Below the pieces are notes generated by a model that was given only the letters and a program-made list of their open reading frames with translations, was not told where the DNA came from and ran no database searches. Source: an uncultured Ignavibacteria bacterium (GTDB lineage Bacteria; Bacteroidota; Ignavibacteria; SZUA-365). Taken from it: 64,000 bases of DNA. A program made the position numbers and the translations under genes. The DNA is taken from the NCBI GenBank assembly GCA_913061095.1, contig CAJXVM010000006.1, forward strand, positions 1 through 64,000, read 5' to 3'. This document shows positions 16,457 through 26,326 of the stretch, in pieces (position 1 is the stretch's first letter; the number at the start of each line of letters is the position of its first letter).

Positions 16457-18766
16457 ATGCGTCTGCGTCCGCTTCTCATCGCCCTGCTTTCTCTCTCACT
16501 TCTCACCATCGAGCTGATCTGGACACGGATCTTTTCAGCGGAGTTTCTCTATACCTTTGCTTTCCTCATTCTCTCGACCGCCGTTCTCGGACTTGGCGTC
16601 GGAGCGCTCATCGTCCGGCTCTTCCCGCGTCTCGATGTCAGTGAACGTCCAGGGAGCATGCTTGCGCTGACCGGCGCAGCCTGTCTTGCGGGTCCGCCGG
16701 CCGTATTCCTCCTCGATGTTGATTTCACGCACATTTTTTCCCGGCTGTCGAGCGTCGCTGACGTGGCGGCCGTGATGTTGATCCTCTCGGCGCCGTTTGT
16801 ATTCGGCGGCATTGTGCTGGCGTCACTGTTCAGGGAGCAACCCTACCGCCTTCCGCAGCTGTACACTGCTGATTTGCTCGGTGCAGCCGCTGGCGTTTTG
16901 CTTGCGATCCCCGCAATGAATCTCGCCGGCACACCGGCGGCTGCGGGCTATGCCGCAATCCCGGTTCTTGGAGCCGCTGTCATTTCCTCCCGCTCCTGGC
17001 GCCGTCTGCCGCCCATCGTTTTGATCGCTCTGACAATCCCGCTTGCACAGAACGCGGAATCCCTTCTGCGCGTCGACCGCGAACAGCGCGCTCCCGTAAG
17101 CTACGTGCACTGGGATGCCATGTCGAAAATCAAAGTCTACGACTACAGCGACACATACCGCGGCATCGAAATCGACAACGCCGCGAACAGTCCCGTCTAC
17201 GGTTTCGACGGCAACTGGGACCGCCCGGATTCGCTGCGGTTCCGCTTCGGGATCGACGTCTCATACCTGATCGAACGCATGCCGGGCTGCCGCTTCCTGT
17301 CACTCGGCGCCGGCGGTGGATGCGACGTTCTGCAGGCGCTGCAGTCCGGTGCGATGGAAGTACACGCGGTGGAGATCAACGGGCACATCAACGAGATGAT
17401 GCAGCACGGTGTGTTGCAGGAGTTCAGCGGAGGCATTTACAACGATCCCCGCGTCGTTGTCGTCACGGAGGACGCCCGGACGTATGTGCGCAGGCATCCC
17501 GGGAGCTTTGACATGATCTATTCGCTCAGCTCCAACAGTTTTGCCGCGCTCGCATCCGGATCCTTTGCCCTCGCGGAAAACTATCTCTTCACCACCGACG
17601 CATTCGCCGACTACTGGGATGCGCTCTCGCCACGCGGCTTCATGATGATGGAACATCAGCTGTACGTCCCTCGCCTCGTTGGAGAACTCATGACGGCACT
17701 CGGAGACAAAGGAATCGATGATCCCGGGCAGCATTTCGCGGTTTACGATCTGCCGCGCATGCACAGAAAAATGATTCTTCTTTCCAAACGACCGATGGAC
17801 GAAAAAACTCTTCACAGCGCCTTCGGACCGTTGGCACTTATGAACGGAGAGGATATCCGGCTGCTGTATCCCGCCCCGGATTCCCTGCGCGGCAATCTCG
17901 TCGACCGCATTGCGACCGAGGGCTGGCAGACCGTGGCTGCTGATGCGGATATCGATCTGTCGCCGTGCAGTGACGACCGTCCCTACACGGCCCAGCTCGG
18001 CATGTGGAAAAACCTCGAATGGACCAAGCTCCAGTCGATCGGCATTCGCGAGATGCTGGGATATCCCGTGGCGACGCTCATGATTCTGATCATCCTTGCG
18101 GTGGTCGTTGTACTTGTCATCCCTCTGAACCTGCTTCCCTTCCTCAGCCGGGAACGTCCCGTACTGGGAAGCATCCCATGGCTCTATTTTTTCTGCATCG
18201 GCGCCGCATTCATGACGGTGGAAATCATGCTCATTCAGCGATACACGCTGTTTCTTGGAGCTTCCGTCTACAGTGCTGCCGCGGTGCTGTTCGCCATGCT
18301 CGTCGGATCGGGGATCGGAAGCCGGCTGTCGGAGCGTGTCGATCCGAATCGCGCGTTCGCCGGCCTGCTAGGCTGGCTCATACTCGAAATATTTCTGTTT
18401 CCCGTGTTTACTTCGATGCTTGCCACGCTGCCCCTCGCCGGACGACTGATCACCAGCGTCGTCCTGCTGTTCCCTCTGGCGCTGTTCATGGGCATGCCGT
18501 TCCCGAGGGGCGGCGTCCGTATCGGCACATCGATCGACTGGGGTTTCGCGGTCAACGGCGCCGCATCGGTGCTGGGCTCCGCCCTGGTCATGCTGATCGC
18601 GTTTGAACTCGGTATCCGCGTTGCGCTGCTCTGGGGCGGTACGCTCTATGCAGTGTCGTGGATGCTGTTCCGAATGGAGCGGCGTTGGCCTGCGCCTACC
18701 GCTCCGCCTGCCGCGGTGGTCACGAAGCACGTGATGACTGCAACCGAGGAAACGGTTCCGGTCTGA
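16457..18766 (+). CDS. Membrane-embedded spermidine-synthase-like protein
   Basis: 769 residues with three parts. The N-terminal part (about 1-200) has six or seven membrane helices. A soluble Rossmann methyltransferase-like domain (about 215-520) carries the cofactor loop LSLGAGGGCDVL (281-292) and the acidic AVEIN end of strand 2. The C-terminal part (about 535-750) again has several membrane helices. This matches the family of membrane spermidine/polyamine-synthase-like proteins found in many bacteria, whose substrates are largely unknown. It is a cytoplasmic-face aminopropyl- or methyltransferase-like module held in the membrane. No speD or polyamine genes are nearby, so a polyamine role is not supported by context. 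It starts 111 bp after tonB. Confidence 0.75.
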   Translation: MRLRPLLIALLSLSLLTIELIWTRIFSAEFLYTFAFLILSTAVLGLGVGALIVRLFPRLDVSERPGSMLALTGAACLAGPPAVFLLDVDFTHIFSRLSSVADVAAVMLILSAPFVFGGIVLASLFREQPYRLPQLYTADLLGAAAGVLLAIPAMNLAGTPAAAGYAAIPVLGAAVISSRSWRRLPPIVLIALTIPLAQNAESLLRVDREQRAPVSYVHWDAMSKIKVYDYSDTYRGIEIDNAANSPVYGFDGNWDRPDSLRFRFGIDVSYLIERMPGCRFLSLGAGGGCDVLQALQSGAMEVHAVEINGHINEMMQHGVLQEFSGGIYNDPRVVVVTEDARTYVRRHPGSFDMIYSLSSNSFAALASGSFALAENYLFTTDAFADYWDALSPRGFMMMEHQLYVPRLVGELMTALGDKGIDDPGQHFAVYDLPRMHRKMILLSKRPMDEKTLHSAFGPLALMNGEDIRLLYPAPDSLRGNLVDRIATEGWQTVAADADIDLSPCSDDRPYTAQLGMWKNLEWTKLQSIGIREMLGYPVATLMILIILAVVVVLVIPLNLLPFLSRERPVLGSIPWLYFFCIGAAFMTVEIMLIQRYTLFLGASVYSAAAVLFAMLVGSGIGSRLSERVDPNRAFAGLLGWLILEIFLFPVFTSMLATLPLAGRLITSVVLLFPLALFMGMPFPRGGVRIGTSIDWGFAVNGAASVLGSALVMLIAFELGIRVALLWGGTLYAVSWMLFRMERRWPAPTAPPAAVVTKHVMTATEETVPV

Positions 18767-18835
18767 CTTCGCTTCCCCGCCCGTCAACCTGCCCGAGGAT
18801 ATTATGCGTTCTGTCATCCAAAGGAGGTTGCCGCC

Positions 18836-20242
18836 ATGAGAGGTTGGATTTCCGCACTTATCATACTGACATGTATTCTTCCCGCACGCGCGTTTCCGTG
18901 CTCATCGTTCATCGTAACGAAGGATGGCAGCGTGCTGGTGGGCAACAACAAGGATCTGCGTCCGTCGGAACAGAACGCGCTGCTGTACGTCGTGCCGGCG
19001 CGGGCTGGTGCGTTCGGAAAAATGTACTGGGGATACGGGGATCAGCGCACGTTGTGCGGCGTCAATGATCAGGGACTGTTCATCGACTGCTCGGGCGTTC
19101 CTGCGCTGTCATCGTATTCAGCACGCGGTGAGCAGCTGCCGGAATCGGCGTCCTGCATGATTCTCGATCGCTGTGCAACGGTCGAGGAGGCAATCGAGAT
19201 GTTCCGCAGATACTGCGTTCCGCAGCTCTGCTCGAGTCATTATTTCATCGCCGATCGCAGCGGAGCATCCGCCGTAATCGAATACGACGGCGCGACACTT
19301 CGCGTGCTTGAAAAACACGGCGACTATCAGATCATGACGAATTTCCGACTGACGGCACCGGAAACCGGCGACCATCCGTGCTGGCGCTACAATCTTCTGC
19401 TCCGCACCCTGCGACGCGGAGGAGAGGCACCGCTGCTCGTGCGTGATGCGCTGGAAGCCACTCATCAGGAGGATCTCACCTATTGTTCGAATATCATCGA
19501 TCTGACGAACGGTCGCATGACCGTGTTTGGCAATCATGACTACGGACAGTCCCGCTCCTTCCGCATTGAGGACGCCGTCGGGAACACCGCACAGCAGTAC
19601 ACGATGGAGGATCTGTTCCCGACACGGCGGGTTCCCATCGAGCGGCTCGAGCGCCGCAACGGCCTTGTCTACGAGATCGGTTCGGTGAAACCGTTTTCCG
19701 GTGTCTGTTTTTCGCGTGATGGGGAGGGCTGCCTCGTGCGAGAGGGCCGGGTCAAGAATGGACGCTGCGACGGCTGCTGGAAGTACTTCGACGAGAACGG
19801 AAGCCTGACGCACGAAGACAACTTTCGCCGGGCCCTGCATCACTACGACAATGGAATGCTCCGTGCTGAAGGCATGCTGAAAAACAACATGATGACCGGT
19901 CCGTGGACCTGGTACAATGAAGATGGAAGCATTGCTCTACAGGGTGAAGCGATCGACGGCATGTTTTACGTGGCCGGAAATCCGCACCCGTTCAGCGGAA
20001 CCATGAACGCGCTCTTCCGCGACGGAACGCCAAGCTGCAGACGTACCTTCAAACGGGGGTTACTCGAAGGCGAGGCCGTCAACTGGTACAGCAACGGTCA
20101 TATTCGATTCGAGGGCCAATTCGAGGAGGGCCGGCATGTCGGACAGTGGCGATATTACAGCCGGGACGGTTCGCTGGAACGCGTCATGCTGTATGAGGAC
20201 TATCAGGATCCGCGTCAGATGAAATCTCCCGGAATTCACTGA
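18836..20242 (+). CDS. Exported Ntn-hydrolase (C45/C59-like) fused to MORN-type repeats
   Basis: 468 residues with a strong ribosome-binding site (AAAGGAGG, 18820-18827). The signal peptide is about 1-19. Cys22 in FPCSSFIVTKDG is the expected nucleophile of the C45/choloylglycine-hydrolase-like Ntn family, followed by GNNKDL and CGVNDQGLFIDCSG as in linear amide hydrolases. Residues about 270-465 contain short W-x-Y-F/Y-x-x-D/N-G-S units (WKYFDENGSL, WTWYNEDGSI, WRYYSRDGSL) that are MORN_2-like repeats. It probably cleaves a non-peptide C-N amide bond in the periplasm or outside. The MORN part may bind envelope or partner proteins. Cys22 lies two residues beyond the predicted signal-peptidase site, so extra trimming would be needed. 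The 3' end overlaps the convergent helicase gene by 59 bp. Confidence 0.72.
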   Translation: MRGWISALIILTCILPARAFPCSSFIVTKDGSVLVGNNKDLRPSEQNALLYVVPARAGAFGKMYWGYGDQRTLCGVNDQGLFIDCSGVPALSSYSARGEQLPESASCMILDRCATVEEAIEMFRRYCVPQLCSSHYFIADRSGASAVIEYDGATLRVLEKHGDYQIMTNFRLTAPETGDHPCWRYNLLLRTLRRGGEAPLLVRDALEATHQEDLTYCSNIIDLTNGRMTVFGNHDYGQSRSFRIEDAVGNTAQQYTMEDLFPTRRVPIERLERRNGLVYEIGSVKPFSGVCFSRDGEGCLVREGRVKNGRCDGCWKYFDENGSLTHEDNFRRALHHYDNGMLRAEGMLKNNMMTGPWTWYNEDGSIALQGEAIDGMFYVAGNPHPFSGTMNALFRDGTPSCRRTFKRGLLEGEAVNWYSNGHIRFEGQFEEGRHVGQWRYYSRDGSLERVMLYEDYQDPRQMKSPGIH

Positions 20243-23200
20243 GCAGCGGAAAATAGAGGGCCAGACGAATCGGCCGGGGATCGAGTGCCTGCATGAAGCG
20301 GGCATAGCGGAGCAGTCTATCCCGGTGCAGTGCCGCCTGATCTTCCAGAAAACTCTCGCGCCCACTTCCCTCGTGCTCTGATGTCTTGTAATCAATAATC
20401 CATCGCACCCCTTTCTCATCAACGAAGGTTCGGTCGAGAATCACCATCTCGGTTCCCTCATCGGTGCGTCCCCTGATCGCGAGTTCCTGCTCTGCACTCT
20501 CATGAGCGTGCAGAATCCACTGTCCTCTGGGATCAACGAGCATACGATCGACCGCTTCTCGTGCCTGCGTAACGCGGCGGTCGGCCATATCGGGCCATCC
20601 CTCCTGCCTGAACAGCGTGCGGAGCAGGCGCGTTTGTTCCTCCCGGTCCCGGCTGGTCCACCACGCTGTTTGCTCATCCCCGATGCGCTCGAGAATACGA
20701 TGAACAACGGTCCCGGTCACGCGTGCTTCCTCGCCGCCGGTCCAGATCGACGCGCGGTGCTGCTCCCTGCCGCGGCTCTGCCGCTCGCGCGCCGGGCGGA
20801 AAGCTGCCGAAGGTGGGGGCTCGGGAATATGCCAATCCTCCCGCACTCTTCGCAGCATCGGTGCGCTCTCCTCCACGGCACCTGACTGCAATTCCTGTGC
20901 TGCGTGCGTCCGCCAGGCGTCGAACCGCTCATGAATGTCTTCCTCAACGATGGGCCAGAGAAATCCGAGAAAGGACTGCCGGTGCGGATTGCGCAGTTCG
21001 ATCTGATCATCCTTCTCCTGGATGCCGACGGATGCAGTGAGAAAGAGACGTCTGCGAGCGCGCGTGGCAGCGACATAAAGCAGACGGCGATACTCGTGCT
21101 CTGCTTTTTCGGCAAGGACACGACGAACGTATGCATAAGTCGCTTCGTGCTCACCTCCACGCTCGCGCACGGGCGTGAGAATGAAATCCACGCCCCTTTC
21201 ACCGGTCCGCTCCAACCAGAGCAGCAGCCGATCCTGGTCCGCTCTCGGCGCTCCATCAAGGCGCGGAACGATCACCACATCGAACTGCAGTCCCTTCGCC
21301 TTGTGTACTGTCATCAGTTGCACGGCCGTCGTCGCCCCGGGATCCGGGGGAGCATACAGCGCGGCGACCTGATCAGCGAGATTGCGGATATCTTCGAGAT
21401 CCCCGCCGGCGTCGCATTCCTCGAGCATCGTGAAATACGTCATTGCGGCTTCGTACCCCTCGGCATCGACCGTAGCCGGACCGCCGAGAGCGATCCAGCA
21501 TCCCTCCGCCAGTCGCCGCAGTGAGGTTCGGCCGCGCCGCCGCAGCATCTCCTCCATCACGCCATGGATTCGCGCGAACCGCCGCTGGGCCCACGGTGAG
21601 CAGCGTTTTCGCTGCGCCGCGTCCGCAAGTGCGGAACGCACCGTGCCCTGCTCGCCATCTGCGCAAAGGGCATGGATATCCGCAAGCGCTGCTCCGCACC
21701 AGGGAGCCCGCAGCACGGCGAGCCAGGCCGTTCTGTCTGCCTCGTGCGTCAGGGCGCGTGTCAGCGCCATGACATCCAGAACCGCGGGATGCCGACCGAG
21801 TTCCTCGATCTCGACAGCCTGGAATGCGACACCCTCCGCACGGAGACGCGGAACGAGGTGCTGCAGATGCCTTCGGCTGCGCACAAGCACGCCGACCGAT
21901 TCCACCGGACCGCAGAGCGTCCCGTCCACTGCGGCGTGGATGACAGACGCTGCTTCCGCAGCTTCCGCCTCTCTGTCATGACCGAATACCGGAATGAAGT
22001 GTACTCCTTCAGGCTCGGCCGCTCGCACGGGTTCGGAATGCACATATTGCACCGCACCGGTGTGCGTATCGTCGTTCTGCGGCATCAATTCGGCGAATGT
22101 CTCATTGACCCATGTCACGATCGCGCCCTGGGAGCGGAAATTCCGATGCAGCCGCAGCGGAATCATCGGAACGCTCCCGATGCGCTGCTGTTTCCACACA
22201 CGCAGGAACAGGCCGACCTCCGCCTCGCGGAATCGATAGATCGACTGCATGGGATCCCCGACAAGAAAGAGCGAGTGGGCGTCGGTTGCGGACCATCCCG
22301 CTGTCAGCAGTTCGATCAGACGAAACTGCGCGGATGACGTATCCTGGAATTCATCGACGAGCACGTGACGGATACGGTACTCAAGCATCATGGCGAGTTC
22401 CGTCGGTGCGAGATCGCTGCCGAGCGCGTGAATCGCCGCATCGGCAACGGCGGCATGATCGACCGTCGCGCGGCGCGAGAATATCCGCTGCAGCGCATCA
22501 CTGCAGAGGCGAAGAAGGTGCAGGATGCTGCCGAGCACTTCCCACTGGGCTTCATGGAAGCCCGGTGCCGGCAGGCGGCGGATTCCGCCGAAGAGATCCC
22601 CCCAGTGCCGCGCGTCCTCCTGCATGGAAGTCAGCATTTCCTGCAAGCGCTGCTTCATCGGATCGCCGGGGAGGAAACCCAGCTTCCTGTTGATGCCGCG
22701 CGGCTTCCGCAGTTCGTCACCGGAGGTCAGGAAAAGCTGCACGATGCCGAGCCAGACCGGCAGCTGCTCCGCATTCGGTGCGGGAATATCCACAATCCCC
22801 TCGCAGGCCCGCAGCGGATTGGAATCGGGCAGCTCACTGTCGGCGGACAGTGTCGCGGCTGCATGACAGACAAGCTCCGCGATGTCCCTTCGCTGCGCAA
22901 TGGACAGTGCTGCCTCCACTTCCATCAGTTGCTCCTCGATGATACCGCGAAGACTCCGCTCGATTACGTCTCGTGCACGCAGTGGCATTTTTTCCGGTAC
23001 GTCGAGCAGATGCGTCCATTGATCGCGGATGCGCAGCATGTCCACGAACAGCTCTTCGATCGCAGCATAGCGATTGTCGAGGTGCACGAGAACGTTCTGC
23101 AGTTCCCGCGCCGTGCGGGTGTCGGGTTGTGATTCGAGCAGCACGGAGCGCACGGCTTCCCGATAGAGTTCCGCCGCATCATCGGCGATCGCGGGCTGTG

Positions 23201-23648
23201 CTCCCATCCCCGAAATCCAGGGCATCTGCCGCGTGATCCATCCGTTGAGCGCATCGATGGTCATAATGCGAAAGCGGGAGGGCTGCTCCCGAAGCTCCCA
23301 TCCCATGTCTGCATCGTGCTTCAGAACACTGCGTGCCAGCTCCCATGCGCGCAGAGCATGCGGCTGTTCAGGCGGATCACCGTCCGCGGCATTGAGCGCG
23401 TTCAGGATGCGCACCCGCATTTCGGCGGCGGCCTTGCGGGTGAAGGTGACCGCGATGATTTCCTCCGGCGCCTGTACGGTGGCGAGAAGTGAAAGAAAGC
23501 GCTGTATCAGGAGTTCCGTCTTTCCGGATCCCGCCGGCGCCTGCACGATGAAAGACCGTGCGGGATCGAGACTGCGACGTCGGGCCTCCTCGTCGTGCGC
23601 TGCCAGATCCGCGTTTGAAAATCCTGGTGAAGCGGTATGCTCTGTCAT
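20184..23648 (-). CDS. UvrD/RecB-type helicase-nuclease (AddA-like)
   Basis: 1,154 residues, close to AddA/RecB length. The superfamily 1A motifs run in order: Walker A APAGSGKT (37-44), VTFTRKAAAEMR (Ia), LVDEFQDTSS (II), LVGDPMQSIYRFR (III), MTVHKAKGLQFD (V) and YVAATRARRRLF (VI). A C-terminal PD-(D/E)XK nuclease follows, with the core WIIDYKTSEHEG and a downstream Q-x-x-x-Y-like helix. Together with the adjacent 893-residue protein it should form a double-strand-break-processing helicase/nuclease of the AddAB kind. The start codon overlaps the upstream gene by 4 bp. The family call is firm; whether it recognises a Chi-like sequence is unknown. Confidence 0.9.
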   Translation of the reverse strand: MTEHTASPGFSNADLAAHDEEARRRSLDPARSFIVQAPAGSGKTELLIQRFLSLLATVQAPEEIIAVTFTRKAAAEMRVRILNALNAADGDPPEQPHALRAWELARSVLKHDADMGWELREQPSRFRIMTIDALNGWITRQMPWISGMGAQPAIADDAAELYREAVRSVLLESQPDTRTARELQNVLVHLDNRYAAIEELFVDMLRIRDQWTHLLDVPEKMPLRARDVIERSLRGIIEEQLMEVEAALSIAQRRDIAELVCHAAATLSADSELPDSNPLRACEGIVDIPAPNAEQLPVWLGIVQLFLTSGDELRKPRGINRKLGFLPGDPMKQRLQEMLTSMQEDARHWGDLFGGIRRLPAPGFHEAQWEVLGSILHLLRLCSDALQRIFSRRATVDHAAVADAAIHALGSDLAPTELAMMLEYRIRHVLVDEFQDTSSAQFRLIELLTAGWSATDAHSLFLVGDPMQSIYRFREAEVGLFLRVWKQQRIGSVPMIPLRLHRNFRSQGAIVTWVNETFAELMPQNDDTHTGAVQYVHSEPVRAAEPEGVHFIPVFGHDREAEAAEAASVIHAAVDGTLCGPVESVGVLVRSRRHLQHLVPRLRAEGVAFQAVEIEELGRHPAVLDVMALTRALTHEADRTAWLAVLRAPWCGAALADIHALCADGEQGTVRSALADAAQRKRCSPWAQRRFARIHGVMEEMLRRRGRTSLRRLAEGCWIALGGPATVDAEGYEAAMTYFTMLEECDAGGDLEDIRNLADQVAALYAPPDPGATTAVQLMTVHKAKGLQFDVVIVPRLDGAPRADQDRLLLWLERTGERGVDFILTPVRERGGEHEATYAYVRRVLAEKAEHEYRRLLYVAATRARRRLFLTASVGIQEKDDQIELRNPHRQSFLGFLWPIVEEDIHERFDAWRTHAAQELQSGAVEESAPMLRRVREDWHIPEPPPSAAFRPARERQSRGREQHRASIWTGGEEARVTGTVVHRILERIGDEQTAWWTSRDREEQTRLLRTLFRQEGWPDMADRRVTQAREAVDRMLVDPRGQWILHAHESAEQELAIRGRTDEGTEMVILDRTFVDEKGVRWIIDYKTSEHEGSGRESFLEDQAALHRDRLLRYARFMQALDPRPIRLALYFPLLSEFREISSDADPDSPHTA

Positions 23649-26326
23649 GCGCTTCTCTCCCGCTGCAGTTCGTCAATACGGCAGAAGGGATGGAACGTGC
23701 AGTAGGTACAGGTGTCTTCGCCGTCACGGGGATCGACCACCGCACCTCCCTGCATGAAATCATCAGCAAGGTGTTCGAGACGGTCCCTCCACTGCGCACG
23801 CAGCTGCTCCCAGGAAAGACCGGCATATCCCTGACGTTCAAGCCATATTTCCACATCCGCGAGGGGAAGATTTTCCACCGTTCCGTCGGCGATGCCCGAA
23901 AATCCGCATTCGCCCCGGCGCAGCACGGCAAATGCGAGCGCTCCGACGGCAGATCCGATCGCAACTGCATAGAGCGGGAGCTGCGGTTCCTTCGGCCGCT
24001 CCTGCATCCATTCCGCGGGACCGTGCCGAGACGATTTGTAGTCGATCAGGAGAAGCCGGCCGTCAGGAAGCCTGTCCACCCGATCAATACGGAGACGCAG
24101 CGCAAGCGCTCCGAGCTTCAGCGTTTCGGCTCCTTCGGTCAGAGCAACGGAAAACTCTCCCCGTGCGCACTCCACGTCCATCCACTCCTCGAGAATCTGC
24201 AGCACACAGTCGCGCTCCGCGTTTCGAACATGGTCGGGCAGCTCCGCGGAACGGATATCGCGCAGGGAGCCCTCCGCCGCGTGGATATGACGAAGCAGGA
24301 ACTTCCGCAGTGCATCACCGTGCAGTTCGTTGAGAGATATCCGTCCGGGGATCTCGTTCCATATCCTCCGCAGCGCTTCGTGAAGAAGATTTCCGCGATC
24401 CAGTGGACGCGTGCCGGGTTCGGAAGTCTCCGGCTCTTCCGCAGTGAGTCTGATCGATGCATAGGCCCGGAACGGACATGCGGATTGCAGTGTCAGAACG
24501 CGAACGCCGCCGCGAACTTCCTCGGTTTCCGTTACGGGAGGACCGCCTGGATCGTCGAACTTCTCGGTTGCCGATGCATGCTCCTGCTGCATGCGCCGCG
24601 CATATCTGCTGTCCCGCGTCTGCGTGTCGATGATATCTGCGTCATGGAGCAACGGAGAGGGGAGGAGTTCCCGGTCGGCATCCATGCGGGAGCAGGAGAA
24701 CACCATGTCGGACGAGGTTGCAGTGAGACGCCGCATGACACCGCGCATCTGCGCAAGGTAACGGTCGGGGAGACACTCGGTCACACCGGCATGCCGCTGC
24801 AGAGAGAGCGGGATGAATGGATTCGTGCGGGCGGGTGGCGGCCATTGCTCCTCGGAGAGCCCGATCACACGACAATGCGCAAAATGCATGCCCGCGGTTT
24901 CCAGTATTCCCATGATCTGTATTGGCGCGTCCCGTGACTCCGGTTGAAATACCCGCTCGGAGACCAGTCTTCGAAACCGCGATAGCGCTTCGTTCAGGGT
25001 GAGCGGATGAAGCACGGCGTCGTAGGCACTGAACTCCTCCAGCAGCGCGTCCCAGCGTTCGACGGCCTGATATTCCCTGCTGCTCAGACGTCGATCACCC
25101 GGCCATCCGAGCGCCTGCAAGCTGGTGGTGAAGTGCGCCGCCCATTCCCGTGCCGGATGCCTCCCGGACAGCGGATCGAGCGCGCGAATCGCCTCGGAGA
25201 GCCTATCGTCCTTCCCATTCTCCTTGAAAAAATGGCGAAGAACATCAGACGAGACCGACTCGACTCCGAGCGCGCGCAGAGACACATCCATATGCGACCG
25301 ATGATTGTCTTCCTCTGCCCCCGCGAAAAACGGACTGCGCAAAACGCGGCTGGCGGCCAAGATCGTCACACGCGGACGCAGAAGCTCGAGGGCCGCCAGT
25401 CCCGCATTTATTATCGGTTCATCCGCGCACCGCGGACCGAGAGACAGCTCAAACAGACCGGTTTCCGCGTCATTCCCTTCTAGAACCGTCGAGGGAGAAA
25501 GCAAATCACTGAACGTTCTCTCGATCAGTATCCGAACGCGGTCCAGTCCCGGCACCACGATGCCGATATCGGATTCTCCCTGTCGGAGCATATCGTGCGC
25601 CCAGTTCGCCGCGGCAATAATCTCCTCCTCGAAATCCGCATATCGCAGAACCGATCGGCACGGTTTCTCCTGTCTCTCGTTCGCATGTACGATCGACACC
25701 TTGCTGCGTTCAAGCAATTCATGCATCGCCTTGAACGCCTCGTCTGGAAGAAGATCAAACCCGGCGAACACCATGCGACGCGGGAGCCGATGCGCATGAC
25801 GGACTGACAGACGAAGCGCAAGCCGCGGCAGCATGGACGCAGGCAGCTGCCCACGCTGCTCCCAGCGTTCCCGCGCACGCATCCGCGTCCGAAGGTACAC
25901 CTCGATTCCCGGTCCGGCATGACGCATCAGGTCTTCTTCCCCGATCAGCCAGGAATGCTCAAGCGCATGAGCTTCCATGAGCAGACCGGCGAGCATCTCC
26001 GGCTGCAGCACGGCACCGGCATTTCCGTCATCCTCAAGTGCCAGCTCCCAGGTAAGCACCTCCTGCTGAGGTGTCAGCAGCACCGTGGATGCGTCCCGTC
26101 CGTCTTCTTCGAAGGCCAGGGTATCCTGAACGAACCTCCGGAGCCATGTGTCGTAGGGAAGGATGCGCGGCGCTCGCCATGCCGTTCGTCCTTCCGCGCG
26201 CATCATGTCATCCCACGTAACCCGAAGGGCATGGGCGAGTCGCTGCGTCGCGGTGCAGACCACCGCGCCATCGCGCATTGCGTCGCTGACGGCCTTGCCA
26301 CCGAGCCGCTCGACAGCGGTGATCAT
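23645..26326 (-). CDS. AddB-like PD-(D/E)XK nuclease, helicase motifs degenerate
   Basis: 893 residues. The N-terminus VVCTATQRLAHALRVTWDD occupies the P-loop position but has lost the GxGKT signature, so this half is a helicase-fold scaffold. The C-terminal part has the cofactor-type cysteine in SACPFRAYASIRL, the nuclease core LLLIDYKSSRH and the cluster CTYCTFHPFC. Together these give the four cysteines of the iron-sulfur staple found in AddB-like nucleases. The layout matches the family annotated as probable DNA repair protein next to a UvrD-like partner in Proteobacteria. It probably acts with the downstream helicase in recombination repair. It overlaps both neighbours by 4 bp. Confidence 0.83.
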   Translation of the reverse strand: MITAVERLGGKAVSDAMRDGAVVCTATQRLAHALRVTWDDMMRAEGRTAWRAPRILPYDTWLRRFVQDTLAFEEDGRDASTVLLTPQQEVLTWELALEDDGNAGAVLQPEMLAGLLMEAHALEHSWLIGEEDLMRHAGPGIEVYLRTRMRARERWEQRGQLPASMLPRLALRLSVRHAHRLPRRMVFAGFDLLPDEAFKAMHELLERSKVSIVHANERQEKPCRSVLRYADFEEEIIAAANWAHDMLRQGESDIGIVVPGLDRVRILIERTFSDLLSPSTVLEGNDAETGLFELSLGPRCADEPIINAGLAALELLRPRVTILAASRVLRSPFFAGAEEDNHRSHMDVSLRALGVESVSSDVLRHFFKENGKDDRLSEAIRALDPLSGRHPAREWAAHFTTSLQALGWPGDRRLSSREYQAVERWDALLEEFSAYDAVLHPLTLNEALSRFRRLVSERVFQPESRDAPIQIMGILETAGMHFAHCRVIGLSEEQWPPPARTNPFIPLSLQRHAGVTECLPDRYLAQMRGVMRRLTATSSDMVFSCSRMDADRELLPSPLLHDADIIDTQTRDSRYARRMQQEHASATEKFDDPGGPPVTETEEVRGGVRVLTLQSACPFRAYASIRLTAEEPETSEPGTRPLDRGNLLHEALRRIWNEIPGRISLNELHGDALRKFLLRHIHAAEGSLRDIRSAELPDHVRNAERDCVLQILEEWMDVECARGEFSVALTEGAETLKLGALALRLRIDRVDRLPDGRLLLIDYKSSRHGPAEWMQERPKEPQLPLYAVAIGSAVGALAFAVLRRGECGFSGIADGTVENLPLADVEIWLERQGYAGLSWEQLRAQWRDRLEHLADDFMQGGAVVDPRDGEDTCTYCTFHPFCRIDELQRERSA

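Noticed and set aside
23558-24937. 459-codon plus-strand frame opposite the AddB-like gene
   Set aside because: Antisense to a gene with nuclease and iron-sulfur motifs; the composition is an artefact of GC-rich codons.
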